A DNA stretch of 64,000 nucleotides from Streptomyces sclerotialus (GTDB lineage Bacteria; Actinomycetota; Actinomycetes; Streptomycetales; Streptomycetaceae), in the NCBI GenBank assembly GCA_000719105.1, contig JODX01000016.1, positions 1-64,000 of the forward strand, given 5' to 3'. Below are positions 17,792 through 26,668 of the stretch, piece after piece; positions within the stretch are counted from its first letter, which is position 1; each line of letters opens with the position of its first letter. Both the position numbers and the translations under genes were made by a program. The notes beneath the pieces are model-generated. The model was given only the letters and a program-made list of their open reading frames with translations. It was not told the DNA's origin and made no database searches.

Positions 17792-20152
17792 ATGACACCT
17801 GAGCCCTCCGGGACCCCGGGCAGCGCCGGGCCGGCCGCCCCGACCGCGACGTACCGGCTCCAGCTCCAGCCGGACTTCCCCTTCGCGGCCGCGGAGGCCG
17901 CCGTGCCGTACGTGGCCTCGCTCGGCGTCTCCCATCTGCATCTGTCGCCGGTGCTGGAGGCCGTGCCGGGCTCGGGGCACGGGTACGACGTGGTGGACCA
18001 CGCGCGCGTGCGGCGCGAGCTGGGCGGGGAGGAGGGGCTCAGGTCGCTGGCGCGCACCGCGCGGGAGCACGGGCTCGGCCTGGTCGTCGACATCGTGCCC
18101 AACCACATGGCGATGTCCCCGCGCCACAACCGCGCCCTGCGGGAGGTGCTGCGCGAGGGCCCGGCGTCGCCGTACGCGCGGTGGTTCGACATCGACTGGG
18201 ACGCGCAGGACGGGCAGGTGCTGCTGCCGCTCCTCGGCGGGCCGCTCGGCGACGAGCTGGACCAGTTCGTGATCGACGGCCGGGAGCTGCGCTACTACGA
18301 CCACGTCCTCCCGCTGCGGGAGGGCACCGAGAAGCTGCCGCTGCCGCAGCTCCTGGACGCGCAGTGGTACCGCCCGGTGTGGTGGCGACTGGCCCGCACC
18401 GAGCTGAACTACCGGCGGTTCTTCAGCATCTCGGAGCTGATCGGGGTACGGGTCGAGGACCCGGAGGTGTTCACGGCCACCCACTCCAAGATCCTCGAGC
18501 TGCTCGATGAGGGCGTGGTCGACGGACTGCGCGTGGACCACCCGGACGGCCTCGCCGACCCGGAGGCGTATCTGCGGCGGCTGCACGAGGCGACCGGCGG
18601 GCGCTGGACGGTCGTGGAGAAGATCCTCGCCGCGGACGAGCCGCTGCCGGCGGCCTGGCCGGTCGCGGGCACCACCGGCTACGACGCGCTGCGCCACGTG
18701 GACGGCCTCTTCGTCGACCCGGCGGGCGCCGGCGAGCTCCTCGGCCAGTACCGGCGGTACGCGGCCCCGCAGCCCGACCGGGGAGGCCACTGGGAGGCCA
18801 CCGTGCGGCGCGCCGCGTACAAGGTGCTCACGCACGAGCTGGCCACGGAGGTGGACCGGCTCACTCGGGTGGCGCACCGGCTGTGTGCCCACGCCCCCGA
18901 TCCCGCCCTGAGGGACCATGCGCCCTGGGCCCTGCGCACCGCGCTGTGCGAGCTCCTGGTCCGGCTGGAGGTGTACCGGCCGTACACCTCCCAGGACGCC
19001 TCCTCGATCGTCACCGAGGAGGCGGCGGCCGAGGCGCGCACGGCGTTCGTGGTGCCCGAGGAGGCACGGGCCGTGGACACGGTGCGGAACCTGGTACTCG
19101 CGCGCGCGGGCGAGGGGCGGGCGCTGGAGGAGTTCCGGTCGCGGTTCGCGCAGACCGCGTCCGCGCTGCGGGCGAAGTCCGTGGAGGACACGGCGTTCTA
19201 CCGCTACGTGCCGCTGCTGTCGGCGAACGAGGTGGGCGGGGACCCGGGCGTCCCGGCCGTCGCGCCCGGGGAGTTCCACGCGTACTGCGCGCGCGTGCAG
19301 CGCGACTGGCCCACCACGGGCACGGTGCTGTCGACGCACGACACCAAGCGCAGCGCCGATGTGCGTGCCGCGCTGGCCGTGCTCACCGAGTGCCCCGGGC
19401 GGTGGGCCGACCTGCTGGCCGAGGTGACCCGGGAGGGTCCGGGCGTACCCGACGCGCAGCTCGCGTGGGCCGCCTGGCAGACGGCGTTCGGGCTGGGCCC
19501 CGCGGCGGCGGAGCGCCTCCAGGAGGCCCTGCTGAAACACGTGCGGGAGGCCGGGCTGCGCACGTCCTGGACGGAGCAGGATCCCGCGTACGAGCGCGCG
19601 GTGGCGGAGTTCGTCGCCCGGGGGCCGGCCGGCGACGGGCGCGTGACCGCCCTGCGGGGGGCCCTGGAGCCCCATGTACGGGCGAACGTGCTGGCCGCGG
19701 CGCTGGTCCAGCTCACGATGCCGGGTGTGCCGGACCTCTACCAGGGCACGGAGGACGAGTACCGGGCGCTGGTGGACCCGGACAACCGGCGGCCGTTCGA
19801 ACCCGGTGAGCTGCTGTCGGAGAAGTCCCGCGTCACCGTCGCGGCCCTGCGGCTGCGCCACCGGCGTCCCGGCGTCTTCGGAGAGACGGCGACGTACCGG
19901 CCGCTGTCCGCCGAGGGCCCGGCCGCCGCGCACTGTCTCGCCTTCGAGCGGTCCGGCGAGGTCGTCACGGCGGTCACCCGGCTGTCGCTGCGGCTGGGCG
20001 AGGCGGGCGGCTGGGGCGGCACCCGGCTGGCGCTGCCCGACGGGCGGTGGAGCGATGTCCTCGCCCCGGAGCGGGAGTTCACGGGGCACGCGCGCGTGGC
20101 GGAGCTCTTCGAAGGGCTTCCGGTGACGCTGCTGGAGCGCGTACGGGACTGA
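17792..20152 (+). CDS. treY: Malto-oligosyltrehalose synthase
   Basis: A 786-residue GH13 enzyme that isomerises the reducing-end alpha-1,4 bond of a malto-oligosaccharide to alpha-1,1, the first step of the TreYZ trehalose route. It starts with PTATYRLQLQPDFPFAAAE, diagnostic of TreY. Catalytic regions are LVVDIVPNHMA, VVDGLRVDHPDGLADP (nucleophile Asp), WTVVEKILAADEPLP (acid Glu) and VLSTHDTKRSADVRA. The family signature LTMPGVPDLYQGTEDEY is near the C-terminus. Length is usual. treZ lies 3.7 kb downstream, separated by peptidase genes. Confidence 0.94.
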   Translation: MTPEPSGTPGSAGPAAPTATYRLQLQPDFPFAAAEAAVPYVASLGVSHLHLSPVLEAVPGSGHGYDVVDHARVRRELGGEEGLRSLARTAREHGLGLVVDIVPNHMAMSPRHNRALREVLREGPASPYARWFDIDWDAQDGQVLLPLLGGPLGDELDQFVIDGRELRYYDHVLPLREGTEKLPLPQLLDAQWYRPVWWRLARTELNYRRFFSISELIGVRVEDPEVFTATHSKILELLDEGVVDGLRVDHPDGLADPEAYLRRLHEATGGRWTVVEKILAADEPLPAAWPVAGTTGYDALRHVDGLFVDPAGAGELLGQYRRYAAPQPDRGGHWEATVRRAAYKVLTHELATEVDRLTRVAHRLCAHAPDPALRDHAPWALRTALCELLVRLEVYRPYTSQDASSIVTEEAAAEARTAFVVPEEARAVDTVRNLVLARAGEGRALEEFRSRFAQTASALRAKSVEDTAFYRYVPLLSANEVGGDPGVPAVAPGEFHAYCARVQRDWPTTGTVLSTHDTKRSADVRAALAVLTECPGRWADLLAEVTREGPGVPDAQLAWAAWQTAFGLGPAAAERLQEALLKHVREAGLRTSWTEQDPAYERAVAEFVARGPAGDGRVTALRGALEPHVRANVLAAALVQLTMPGVPDLYQGTEDEYRALVDPDNRRPFEPGELLSEKSRVTVAALRLRHRRPGVFGETATYRPLSAEGPAAAHCLAFERSGEVVTAVTRLSLRLGEAGGWGGTRLALPDGRWSDVLAPEREFTGHARVAELFEGLPVTLLERVRD

Positions 20153-20239
20153 GCCGCCGCTTCCCCGGCACCGGTCGTACAACTCCCCTCCGATGCCACA
20201 TGCTCCCAGGCGCCCCCCGGAGCCGCCCCCGTCACCACC

Positions 20240-20270
20240 TTGACACCGGTTCCGGCGGTACGGGGAGACT
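20240..20270 (+). promoter_or_regulatory. Possible promoter before the first M14 peptidase
   Basis: A consensus TTGACA hexamer (20240-20245) is followed about 19 bases later by GAGACT (20265-20270), a poor -10. The site lies 34 bases upstream of the GTG start at 20304. It is a weak candidate based on the -35 hexamer only. Confidence 0.3.
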
Positions 20271-20303
20271 GCGAGAGGCGACACCGGGCGGACAGGACGG
20301 GGG

Positions 20304-21554
20304 GTGAGTTCCCTGCGGGAGCTGCGCTACCCCACTGTCACCGAACTCCAGTCGTCCGCCCGGGCACTCGCGGCCCACCGCCCCGCCCTGTGCACCCTGA
20401 GGCAGATCGGCCTCTCGCGTGCGGGACGGCCCCTCCAGCTGCTGTCCGTGGGCCACGACCCGCGCGCGGTCCTGGTCGTCGCGGGCGCCCACGCCAACGA
20501 GCCGACCGGCGGCTCGACCCTGCTGGCACTGGCGCAACAGGTGATCGGAGACAGCGAGTTGCGGGCCGGCACCTCGTGGCACTTCCTGCTGTGCGCGGAC
20601 CCGGACGGGGCGAGCCTGCACACGACCCCGGCGCCGCGCACCCTGTTCGACTACCACCTCGGCTTCTTCCGCCCGGCGGGACCCGAGCAGCCCGAGTGGT
20701 CGCCGTCGGTGCTGCCCCCGGACCGGCTGCCGCCCGAGACCCGCGCCCTCACCCGCGTCATCGACGAGCTGCGGCCCTACCTCCAGGTGACCCTGCACGG
20801 CACCGACCTCGGCGGGAGCTGGGTGCAGCTCACGAAGGACGTCCCGGGGCTCGCCGAGCCGTTCGCCAAGTCCGCCGCCGAACTGGACATCCCGGTCGAG
20901 ACGAGTGCCTCGGACGCGGCCGGCTGGCGCGCCTCGGGGCCCGGTGTGCGCGTGATGCCCGACCCCGGCCCGGACGCGGCGTACCCGTACGCGCCGGACG
21001 ACGCCCGGCACAGCACCTGGTACCACGCCCACCGCTACGGCGGGCTGACCGCCGTGGTCGAGGTGCCCATGTGGGCGAGCGACCTGGTGGACGACCCCGC
21101 CCCGCATCCGGCCCCGGCGGCGGCGCTCGGGGAGCTGGCGCGGCGGCTGCGACGGGACGCGTACCGGGTGGAGCGGATCCTGGCCGAGGCGCTGCCCCGG
21201 CTGCCGGGCGCGGAGGGTCCGCTGCTGCGCGCCGCGCGGTGGGCGCTGGACCTGGTGCCGGCGCTGGCCGCGGACTGGGCGCGGGGCACTCCGCCGGACA
21301 CGACGGTGGCCTACCTGGGCAGTGTGGAGGCGTTCGGGCGCCGGCTGCCGTTGCGGGCGGCCGCGATGCTGCTGCGGGTCCTCCGGGACGCCGGCGACCC
21401 CACGGCGCCGCGTCTGGAAGAGCTCGTGGCCGTCTGGAGCGCGGCCTTCGAGGAGCGTTACAGGGCCCGCTGGGTGCCCCTGGAGAACCAGGTGGAGCAC
21501 CAGGCCCGCACGGTGGTGACGGCGGCGCGGCACGCGCGGGACCACCTGGCGTAG
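20304..21554 (+). CDS. M14 family zinc carboxypeptidase (first of a convergent pair)
   Basis: A 416-residue zinc peptidase-like protein. The zinc motif HxxE is in VAGAHANEPTGG (His63, Glu66), the third ligand is in VTLHGTDLGG (His165), and the general-base Glu is in TAVVEVPMW (about residue 253). All are present, so activity on a peptide or related amide is plausible. There is no signal peptide, suggesting cytoplasmic action, unlike classical secreted M14 enzymes. The C-terminal 150 residues are helical and unfamiliar. The start is GTG 20304 after a G-rich Shine-Dalgarno. It ends 33 bases from a convergent paralog. Confidence 0.83.
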   Translation: MSSLRELRYPTVTELQSSARALAAHRPALCTLRQIGLSRAGRPLQLLSVGHDPRAVLVVAGAHANEPTGGSTLLALAQQVIGDSELRAGTSWHFLLCADPDGASLHTTPAPRTLFDYHLGFFRPAGPEQPEWSPSVLPPDRLPPETRALTRVIDELRPYLQVTLHGTDLGGSWVQLTKDVPGLAEPFAKSAAELDIPVETSASDAAGWRASGPGVRVMPDPGPDAAYPYAPDDARHSTWYHAHRYGGLTAVVEVPMWASDLVDDPAPHPAPAAALGELARRLRRDAYRVERILAEALPRLPGAEGPLLRAARWALDLVPALAADWARGTPPDTTVAYLGSVEAFGRRLPLRAAAMLLRVLRDAGDPTAPRLEELVAVWSAAFEERYRARWVPLENQVEHQARTVVTAARHARDHLA

Positions 21555-21587
21555 ACCCCCTGCGGCGGGCCGTGCGAACGGTGTGCG

Positions 21588-22967
21588 TCACTCCTGGCGC
21601 AGCGGCGCGGAGGACTTCACGTCCCGGTCGGGGGCGTCCGCGGGGGAGCCGTGACCGGAGTTCCCGCGCGCGTGCCGCCCGGCCAGTCCGGCGGCGGCGA
21701 GCACCACGCGGGACTGGTACTCGACCTGGCGGGCGAGCGGTGTCCAGCGCGCTCCGTATCCGTCGCGGTAGTCGGCGCACCACTCGTCGATGAGCCGGTC
21801 GAGGCGGGGCAGCGCACCGGCCGGGTCCTCTCCCGCTGCTCTGACGAGCTGGTGCAGGAGTCCCGCCGTGCGCAGCGCGACACGGCGCGCCGAGATGGCG
21901 AGGGAGGTCAGCCGGGCCATGTCGAGCGGCGGCAGCGGGCGGGTGCCGGCGCGGTGGGCGCCGGGGTCCCAGGAGTTGGCGATGCCGGGGCCCACCAGGA
22001 GGTAGTCGTCGATGGGGGCGAGCAGGCGGGCCGCGTCGGGACGGGCGCTCACCGAGGTCCGGATCCGGCCCAGGATGTCCTCGAGCAGCTCCGTGTCGCG
22101 ACGCAGGGTCCTGCCGACGGTCCGCAGGGCCCGGTCGGCGTCCTCGGGCTCCGAGGCGTCCTCCACGGCCGGCACGCTCCACATGGGGGCCTCGACGATC
22201 GCGGTCACCGTTCCGTACGGATGCGGGTGGAACCAGGTGGACTCCACCGCGGCCTCCGTGATGGCGGCGGCGAGGTCACCCGGGTTCGGCGGCGGTACAC
22301 GGTAGACGGCGGGGCCGAGCGCCGGCCAGTACAGGGTGTCGTAGGGACCCAGTTCGCGCGGCACACCCAGACGGGCGGCGATGCGGGCCACGCGCTCGGC
22401 GAGACCGGGCAGGTCGCGGGTCAGCTCCACGAAGCCGCCGCCGACGTCCACGCCGTGCAGGGAGCACTGGAAGAAGGGCCGCAGCTCGTCCTGGACGTCG
22501 AGCAGGGCGCGGGTCTCCGGCAGGACGGCTCCGTCGGCGCCCTCGGGGAGCCACTCGGGCTGCTCCAGGAAAGCCGGGCGGAAGAAGTTCCGGAAGTAGT
22601 GCCCGAGCGTGTACGGGCCGGCCAGCCAGCTCTCGTTGCGGCGTGCGCCGTCGGGGTCGAGGCAGAGCAGCAGGTGCCAGGCGGTGTCGACGTCTTCGCT
22701 CAGCCGCCGGTCGGCGAGGACCCGTTCGGCGAGGCGCAGCACCGTGGCGCCGCCCACGGGTTCGTTGGCGTGGGGTCCGGCGACGACGAGGGCGTGACGA
22801 CCGCCGCGGCCCACGGAGAGCAGCCGCAGCGGGATGCCCTCCCGTGAGGTCCCCACGCGGCGCAGCCGGGCCCTGCCGGGATGCCGGGCCACGAGAGCGG
22901 CCGCGTGGGCACCCAGCTCGTCCACCGTCGGGTAGTGGAGGAGTGGCGGCAGAGGGCACACCTCCAC
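21588..22967 (-). CDS. M14 family zinc carboxypeptidase (second of a convergent pair)
   Basis: A 459-residue paralog of the gene at 20304 on the opposite strand. Shared landmarks include HANEPVGG (His66, Glu69), FFRPAFLEQPEW, PETRALLDVQDELRPFFQ, LHGVDVGG and VTAIVEAPMW, so the zinc ligands and the catalytic Glu are conserved. It too lacks a signal peptide. It has an extra C-terminal tail of about 35 polar residues. The start is uncertain: GTG at 22967 or a nearby GTG; homology begins at about LLHYPTVDELGAHAA. Confidence 0.83.
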   Translation of the reverse strand: MEVCPLPPLLHYPTVDELGAHAAALVARHPGRARLRRVGTSREGIPLRLLSVGRGGRHALVVAGPHANEPVGGATVLRLAERVLADRRLSEDVDTAWHLLLCLDPDGARRNESWLAGPYTLGHYFRNFFRPAFLEQPEWLPEGADGAVLPETRALLDVQDELRPFFQCSLHGVDVGGGFVELTRDLPGLAERVARIAARLGVPRELGPYDTLYWPALGPAVYRVPPPNPGDLAAAITEAAVESTWFHPHPYGTVTAIVEAPMWSVPAVEDASEPEDADRALRTVGRTLRRDTELLEDILGRIRTSVSARPDAARLLAPIDDYLLVGPGIANSWDPGAHRAGTRPLPPLDMARLTSLAISARRVALRTAGLLHQLVRAAGEDPAGALPRLDRLIDEWCADYRDGYGARWTPLARQVEYQSRVVLAAAGLAGRHARGNSGHGSPADAPDRDVKSSAPLRQE

Positions 22968-23060
22968 GGCGGGGCTGTCGGTTCATCTGACGTACGTGGT
23001 CCGCGCACGGTCAGCAACGACTCGGGAAGTACTCACCACACAGTGGAACACGGGGAACAC

Positions 23061-23105
23061 ATGGACGCCAAGGGCACTCCTATACATGAATCCCCGGCCG
23101 CGTAA
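23061..23105 (+). CDS. Possible 14-residue peptide ORF
   Basis: ATG at 23061 follows GGGGA by about six bases and opens a 14-codon frame (MDAKGTPIHESPAA) ending in TAA at 23103-23105. It lies in the 176-base gap between the M14 and FHA genes. A short frame with a plausible ribosome-binding site can arise by chance; there is no further support for coding. Confidence 0.15.
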   Translation: MDAKGTPIHESPAA

Positions 23106-23143
23106 CGGGCGGCGGCGGACACCGGGGACCGCCGCTCGCCCCG

Positions 23144-23698
23144 TCACCCGGGCGACGACAGCCGGAACGCCATGTCCCCGAAGCTCACCTGGTCGCCGTC
23201 ACGGACGACGGCCGCGCCGATGACGCGCCGCCCGTTGACGGACGTGCCGTTGGTCGAACCGAGGTCGCGCAGCACCCACAGCCCGCCCTGGTGGCTCAGT
23301 TCGGCGTGCACCCGGGAGACGGTCTCGTGGCTGAGCCGCAGCCCGTTGGCGGGATCGCGCCCTATGCGCAGCGGATGCGCGCCGTTCGAGCGGGGCAGCA
23401 GCAGCTTGGGGAGCCGCTCGGTCTGCCAGGCGCGGCGCGTTCTCTCGGTGAACCCGGAGACCGCCCGGACGGTCCCGAGCACCAGCCGGGACCAGCGGCT
23501 CTCGGTGGGCAGGTCGGCGGTGAGCACGGCGAGTTCGTCGGAGTGCCGGGCGGTGAGCGCGAGCTCCATGCGCCGGACGAACGTGTCGTGCGAGAGACGA
23601 CCGAGGGCGACACCGTCACGGAGCACCTTCAGCGCCCGCTCGCGCTCCGCGTCGGACAGCCGCGCGGGGTACGTGTTGAACTCGAAGGACGACGTCAC
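23144..23698 (-). CDS. DUF1707 and FHA domain protein
   Basis: A 184-residue cytoplasmic protein. Residues 5-55 (YPARLSDAERERALKVL, GRLSHDTFVRRMELALTA) are a DUF1707 domain, common in actinobacterial small regulators and membrane proteins. Residues 105-180 are an FHA domain with RIGRDPANGLRL, SRVHAEL and LGSTNGTSVNGR, including the Arg, Ser and Asn that bind phosphothreonine. It probably reads Ser/Thr-kinase signals; no kinase gene is adjacent. The start is GTG 23698 (MTSSFEFNTYPARLSD), since residues further upstream are not protein-like. Confidence 0.85.
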   Translation of the reverse strand: MTSSFEFNTYPARLSDAERERALKVLRDGVALGRLSHDTFVRRMELALTARHSDELAVLTADLPTESRWSRLVLGTVRAVSGFTERTRRAWQTERLPKLLLPRSNGAHPLRIGRDPANGLRLSHETVSRVHAELSHQGGLWVLRDLGSTNGTSVNGRRVIGAAVVRDGDQVSFGDMAFRLSSPG

Positions 23699-23868
23699 GC
23701 AGGTGATTGTCGGACAGCACGGCGCGGGTGTCCAGGAAGCACGGAACCGGTCGCCCCGGCCACAGTGCACCCTGCCGGGCAAATGGACCGATTCGCCAGC
23801 GGCGGTGATCGTGTGTGACGCACCATGGTCGGGCTACCTCACGTATCGCAGCCGAAGGGGAACCGTCC

Positions 23869-25614
23869 GTGCACTTCGAGGTGTGGGCACCGCTGGCCGA
23901 CCGGGTGACGCTCCATTGCGCGGACACCACGCGCGCGTTGGAGCGCGATACGGGGCGTGAGGGGTGGTGGACGGGCGAGGCGGAGGCGGCGGACGGCACG
24001 CGGTACGGCTTCGCGGTGGACGACGGCCCCGTGCTGCCCGATCCGCGCTCTCGCCGCCAGCCGGACGGTCCGGACGGGCTCAGCTCGGTGGTCGACCACG
24101 AGCGGTACACGTGGCGGGTGCCGTGGGCGGGGCGCGGACTGCCCGGCGCGGTGCTGTACGAGCTGCACGTGGGCACGTACACGCGCGAGGGCACCCTCGA
24201 CGCGGCCGCCGAGCGGCTCGGGCACCTTGCGGAACTGGGGATCACGCACGTCGAGTTGATGCCGCTGTGCCCGTTCCCCGGGACGCACGGCTGGGGGTAC
24301 GAGGGGGTGTCGCTGTGGGCCGTGCACGAGCCGTACGGCGGGCCCGAGGCACTGAAACGCTTCGTCGACCGGGCCCACGAGCTCGGCCTCGGCGTCGTCC
24401 TGGACGTGGTGCACAACCATCTGGGCCCGTCCGGCAACTATCTGCCCGCGTTCGGGCCGTACTTCACGGACCGCCACCACACGCCCTGGGGCGTGGCCGT
24501 CAACCTGGACGCGCCCGGCTCGGACGAGGTCCGCGCGTACCTCACCGGCAGCGCGCTGGCGTGGCTGCGGGACTACCGGCTGGACGGGCTGCGCCTGGAC
24601 GCGGTGCACGCGCTCAGGGACACGCGCGCGTGCCACTTCCTGGAGGAGCTGTCGACGGCCGTGGACGCGCTCGCCGAGGAGGTGGAGCGGCCCCTGTTCC
24701 TGGTCGCCGAGTCGGACCTGAACGACCCGCGGCTCATCGCCCCGCGCGGACAGCACGGCTACGGCCTGCACGCCCAGTGGAACGACGACTTCCACCACGC
24801 GCTGCACACGGCGCTCACGGGCGAGTCCCAGGGCTACTACGCGGACTTCGCGCGCGACCCCCTGGCGGCGCTGGCGAAGACGTTCACCGGCGGCTACTTC
24901 CACGACGGCACGTACTCGTCGTTCCGGGGCCGCGGGCACGGCCGCCCGCTGGACCGCAGCCGTGTCTCGACGCACCGTCTGCTGGGCTACACGCAGACCC
25001 ACGACCAGATCGGCAACCGCGCCCAGGGGGACCGGCTCGCGGCGAGCCTCTCCCCCGGGCTGCTGGCGTGCGCGGCGACGCTGATGCTGGCCTCGCCGTT
25101 CACGCCGATGCTGTTCATGGGTGAGGAGTGGGCCGCGGGCACGCCCTGGCAGTTCTTCACCGACCACACCGACCCGGAGCTCGCCGAGGCCGTACGCCGG
25201 GGCAGGCGGCGTGAGTTCGCGGAGCACGGGTGGGCCGAGGAGGACATTCCCGACCCGCAGGACCCGGCGACCCGGGAGCGTTCCTGCCTCGACTGGTCGG
25301 AGCCCGGACGCGAGCCCCACGCGCGCGTGCTGGCCTGGTACCGCGCGCTGATCGCGCTGCGCCGCGCCCAGCCCGACCTGTCGGACCCCGACCTCGCCGA
25401 GGTCAGGGTCGCCCACGACACGGAGGCCCGCTGGTTCGCCTTCCGCCGCGGCGACGTGCGCGTGGCGGTCAACCTCGGCCGGGAGCCCGCCGCCATACCG
25501 CTCGGCGTGCACCGCGCGCGCGTGCTGGCGGCCTGGGAGCCGGTGGACGCGCCGGGTGCGGACGGGGTGCTGCACCTGCCCGGGGAGTCCTGCGTGGTGC
25601 TGGTGCAGGAGTGA
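23869..25614 (+). CDS. treZ: Malto-oligosyltrehalose trehalohydrolase
   Basis: A 581-residue GH13 enzyme that releases free trehalose from the TreY product. It has an N-terminal CBM48-like region (HFEVWAPLADRVTLHC). The catalytic regions are VVLDVVHNHLGPSGNY, LDGLRLDAVHALRD (nucleophile Asp), LFLVAESDLNDPRL (acid Glu) and TQTHDQIGNRAQGDR. The C-terminus ends in a short beta domain (ESCVVLVQE). GTG at 23869 is preferred because AGGGGAA precedes it and homology starts there; an upstream in-frame GTG at 23815 adds 18 unlikely residues. It is the partner of treY. Confidence 0.93.
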   Translation: MHFEVWAPLADRVTLHCADTTRALERDTGREGWWTGEAEAADGTRYGFAVDDGPVLPDPRSRRQPDGPDGLSSVVDHERYTWRVPWAGRGLPGAVLYELHVGTYTREGTLDAAAERLGHLAELGITHVELMPLCPFPGTHGWGYEGVSLWAVHEPYGGPEALKRFVDRAHELGLGVVLDVVHNHLGPSGNYLPAFGPYFTDRHHTPWGVAVNLDAPGSDEVRAYLTGSALAWLRDYRLDGLRLDAVHALRDTRACHFLEELSTAVDALAEEVERPLFLVAESDLNDPRLIAPRGQHGYGLHAQWNDDFHHALHTALTGESQGYYADFARDPLAALAKTFTGGYFHDGTYSSFRGRGHGRPLDRSRVSTHRLLGYTQTHDQIGNRAQGDRLAASLSPGLLACAATLMLASPFTPMLFMGEEWAAGTPWQFFTDHTDPELAEAVRRGRRREFAEHGWAEEDIPDPQDPATRERSCLDWSEPGREPHARVLAWYRALIALRRAQPDLSDPDLAEVRVAHDTEARWFAFRRGDVRVAVNLGREPAAIPLGVHRARVLAAWEPVDAPGADGVLHLPGESCVVLVQE

Positions 25615-25617
25615 CCC

Positions 25618-25660
25618 GGAGGACCCGCCACCGGCCCGGGCAGGGGCCGGTCAGTCCTCC
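25618..25660. terminator. Bidirectional hairpin between treZ and a convergent gene
   Basis: Inner arms ACCGGCCC (25630-25637) and GGGCCGGT (25644-25651) and outer arms GGAGGAC (25618-25624) and GTCCTCC (25654-25660) form a nested stem just after treZ, overlapping the stop of the convergent phosphotransferase gene at 25651. Confidence 0.65.
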
Positions 25661-26577
25661 TCCGGGAGCTCCGTGACCCGTTCCAGCAGGATGGCCTCCC
25701 AGGCCCGGCGCAGCCGGTTCCGCAAGGTGGGAAGCGGGCTCCCGTCGCCGCCGCGGAGCCGCTCGGAAAGCTGGATCACCGTGTCGCAGCGGGCCAGCCA
25801 CAGGCCACGCAGACAGGGGCGGGCCCCGTAGCCGGCGAGCGTGGCGGCACGGACGGCGGCCGGGGAGCCGACGGCCAGGGCGAGACCCGCGATGTCCTCG
25901 GCGGGGTCGCCGACCACCGCGCCGGTCCAGTCGAGGACCCCGCGCACCCGGCCGTCGCCGCTCACCACCAGGTGCTCGCCGCCGAGGCCGTGGTGCACGA
26001 GCACGGGCGCGGGCGCGGTGAGCCGGTCCGCCGCGACCGGGGTGAGCCGGCCGAACCGGCCGGTGAACTCGTCGGCCTCCGCCAGGTGGCGGGCCGCCCC
26101 CGCCGCGGCCGTGCGCAGCGCATCCAGGGAGCGTGGCGCGGCGTGCGGGACGCCGAGCGTCCCGGCCTGCCGTACGGGCACCTCGCGCAGTCCGGTGAGC
26201 AGTCCCGCCAGGTCGGCCTCGCCGAGCGCGGAGACCGGGTGCGTCTCGCCGGTGCCGCCGGGCAGCCGGACGTCCAGGGTGTACGCCAGACCGGGCACCC
26301 ACTCGCCGTGTGCGACGCTCACCGGGACGGCCACCTGGAGATGCGGGCGGACCAGGTCCCGCAGCCGCAGCTCGCGCCGCAGCCGCACGGCGGCCTCGTG
26401 GTCCGGGGCCAGGCGCAGCACATGGCGGGTGCCGACCCACCAGGTGCGGTGCCCGCCGCCCTCGTCGGTGACGGGCCGCACTTCGGGTCCGTCACCGTCG
26501 CGGAGGAGAGAGTCGCGGAGCAGGGAACGGACCAGCCGGCGGACGGTGTCCGCGGTGGGTGTCGGTGCCTGGGTCAT
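25651..26577 (-). CDS. APH-like phosphotransferase with altered catalytic loop
   Basis: A 308-residue aminoglycoside-phosphotransferase-superfamily protein. The N-lobe has TWWVGTRHVLRLAPDHEA; the C-lobe has GRVRGVLDWTGAVVGDPAEDIAGLA, containing the metal-binding Asp. The catalytic loop reads VLVHHGLGGEHLVV where the family has His-x-Asp-x4-Asn. The catalytic Asp is Gly (GGC codon, one base from GAC) and the Asn is His. Related proteins, as I recall, have HxDLKGEHL, so the His at the Asn position may be native and only the Asp lost. It is probably a degenerate kinase or one with a different role. The ATG start fits family length. Confidence 0.75.
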   Translation of the reverse strand: MTQAPTPTADTVRRLVRSLLRDSLLRDGDGPEVRPVTDEGGGHRTWWVGTRHVLRLAPDHEAAVRLRRELRLRDLVRPHLQVAVPVSVAHGEWVPGLAYTLDVRLPGGTGETHPVSALGEADLAGLLTGLREVPVRQAGTLGVPHAAPRSLDALRTAAAGAARHLAEADEFTGRFGRLTPVAADRLTAPAPVLVHHGLGGEHLVVSGDGRVRGVLDWTGAVVGDPAEDIAGLALAVGSPAAVRAATLAGYGARPCLRGLWLARCDTVIQLSERLRGGDGSPLPTLRNRLRRAWEAILLERVTELPEED

Positions 26578-26668
26578 TGTCGCGCCGTCGCCATCCGGGG
26601 GTCGGTGGGCTCCTGGGTTCCGGTGCGGGCGGTACGGGGCCCGGCCGGGGCGCGGGCACCGTACGCGG

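Noticed and set aside
17708..20284. Long minus-strand frame opposite treY
   Set aside because: Codon-position shadow of treY with R/G/P-rich composition.
23061..23105. The 14-codon frame as a RiPP precursor
   Set aside because: No leader/core structure, no modification or transport genes nearby; kept only as a low-confidence small frame.
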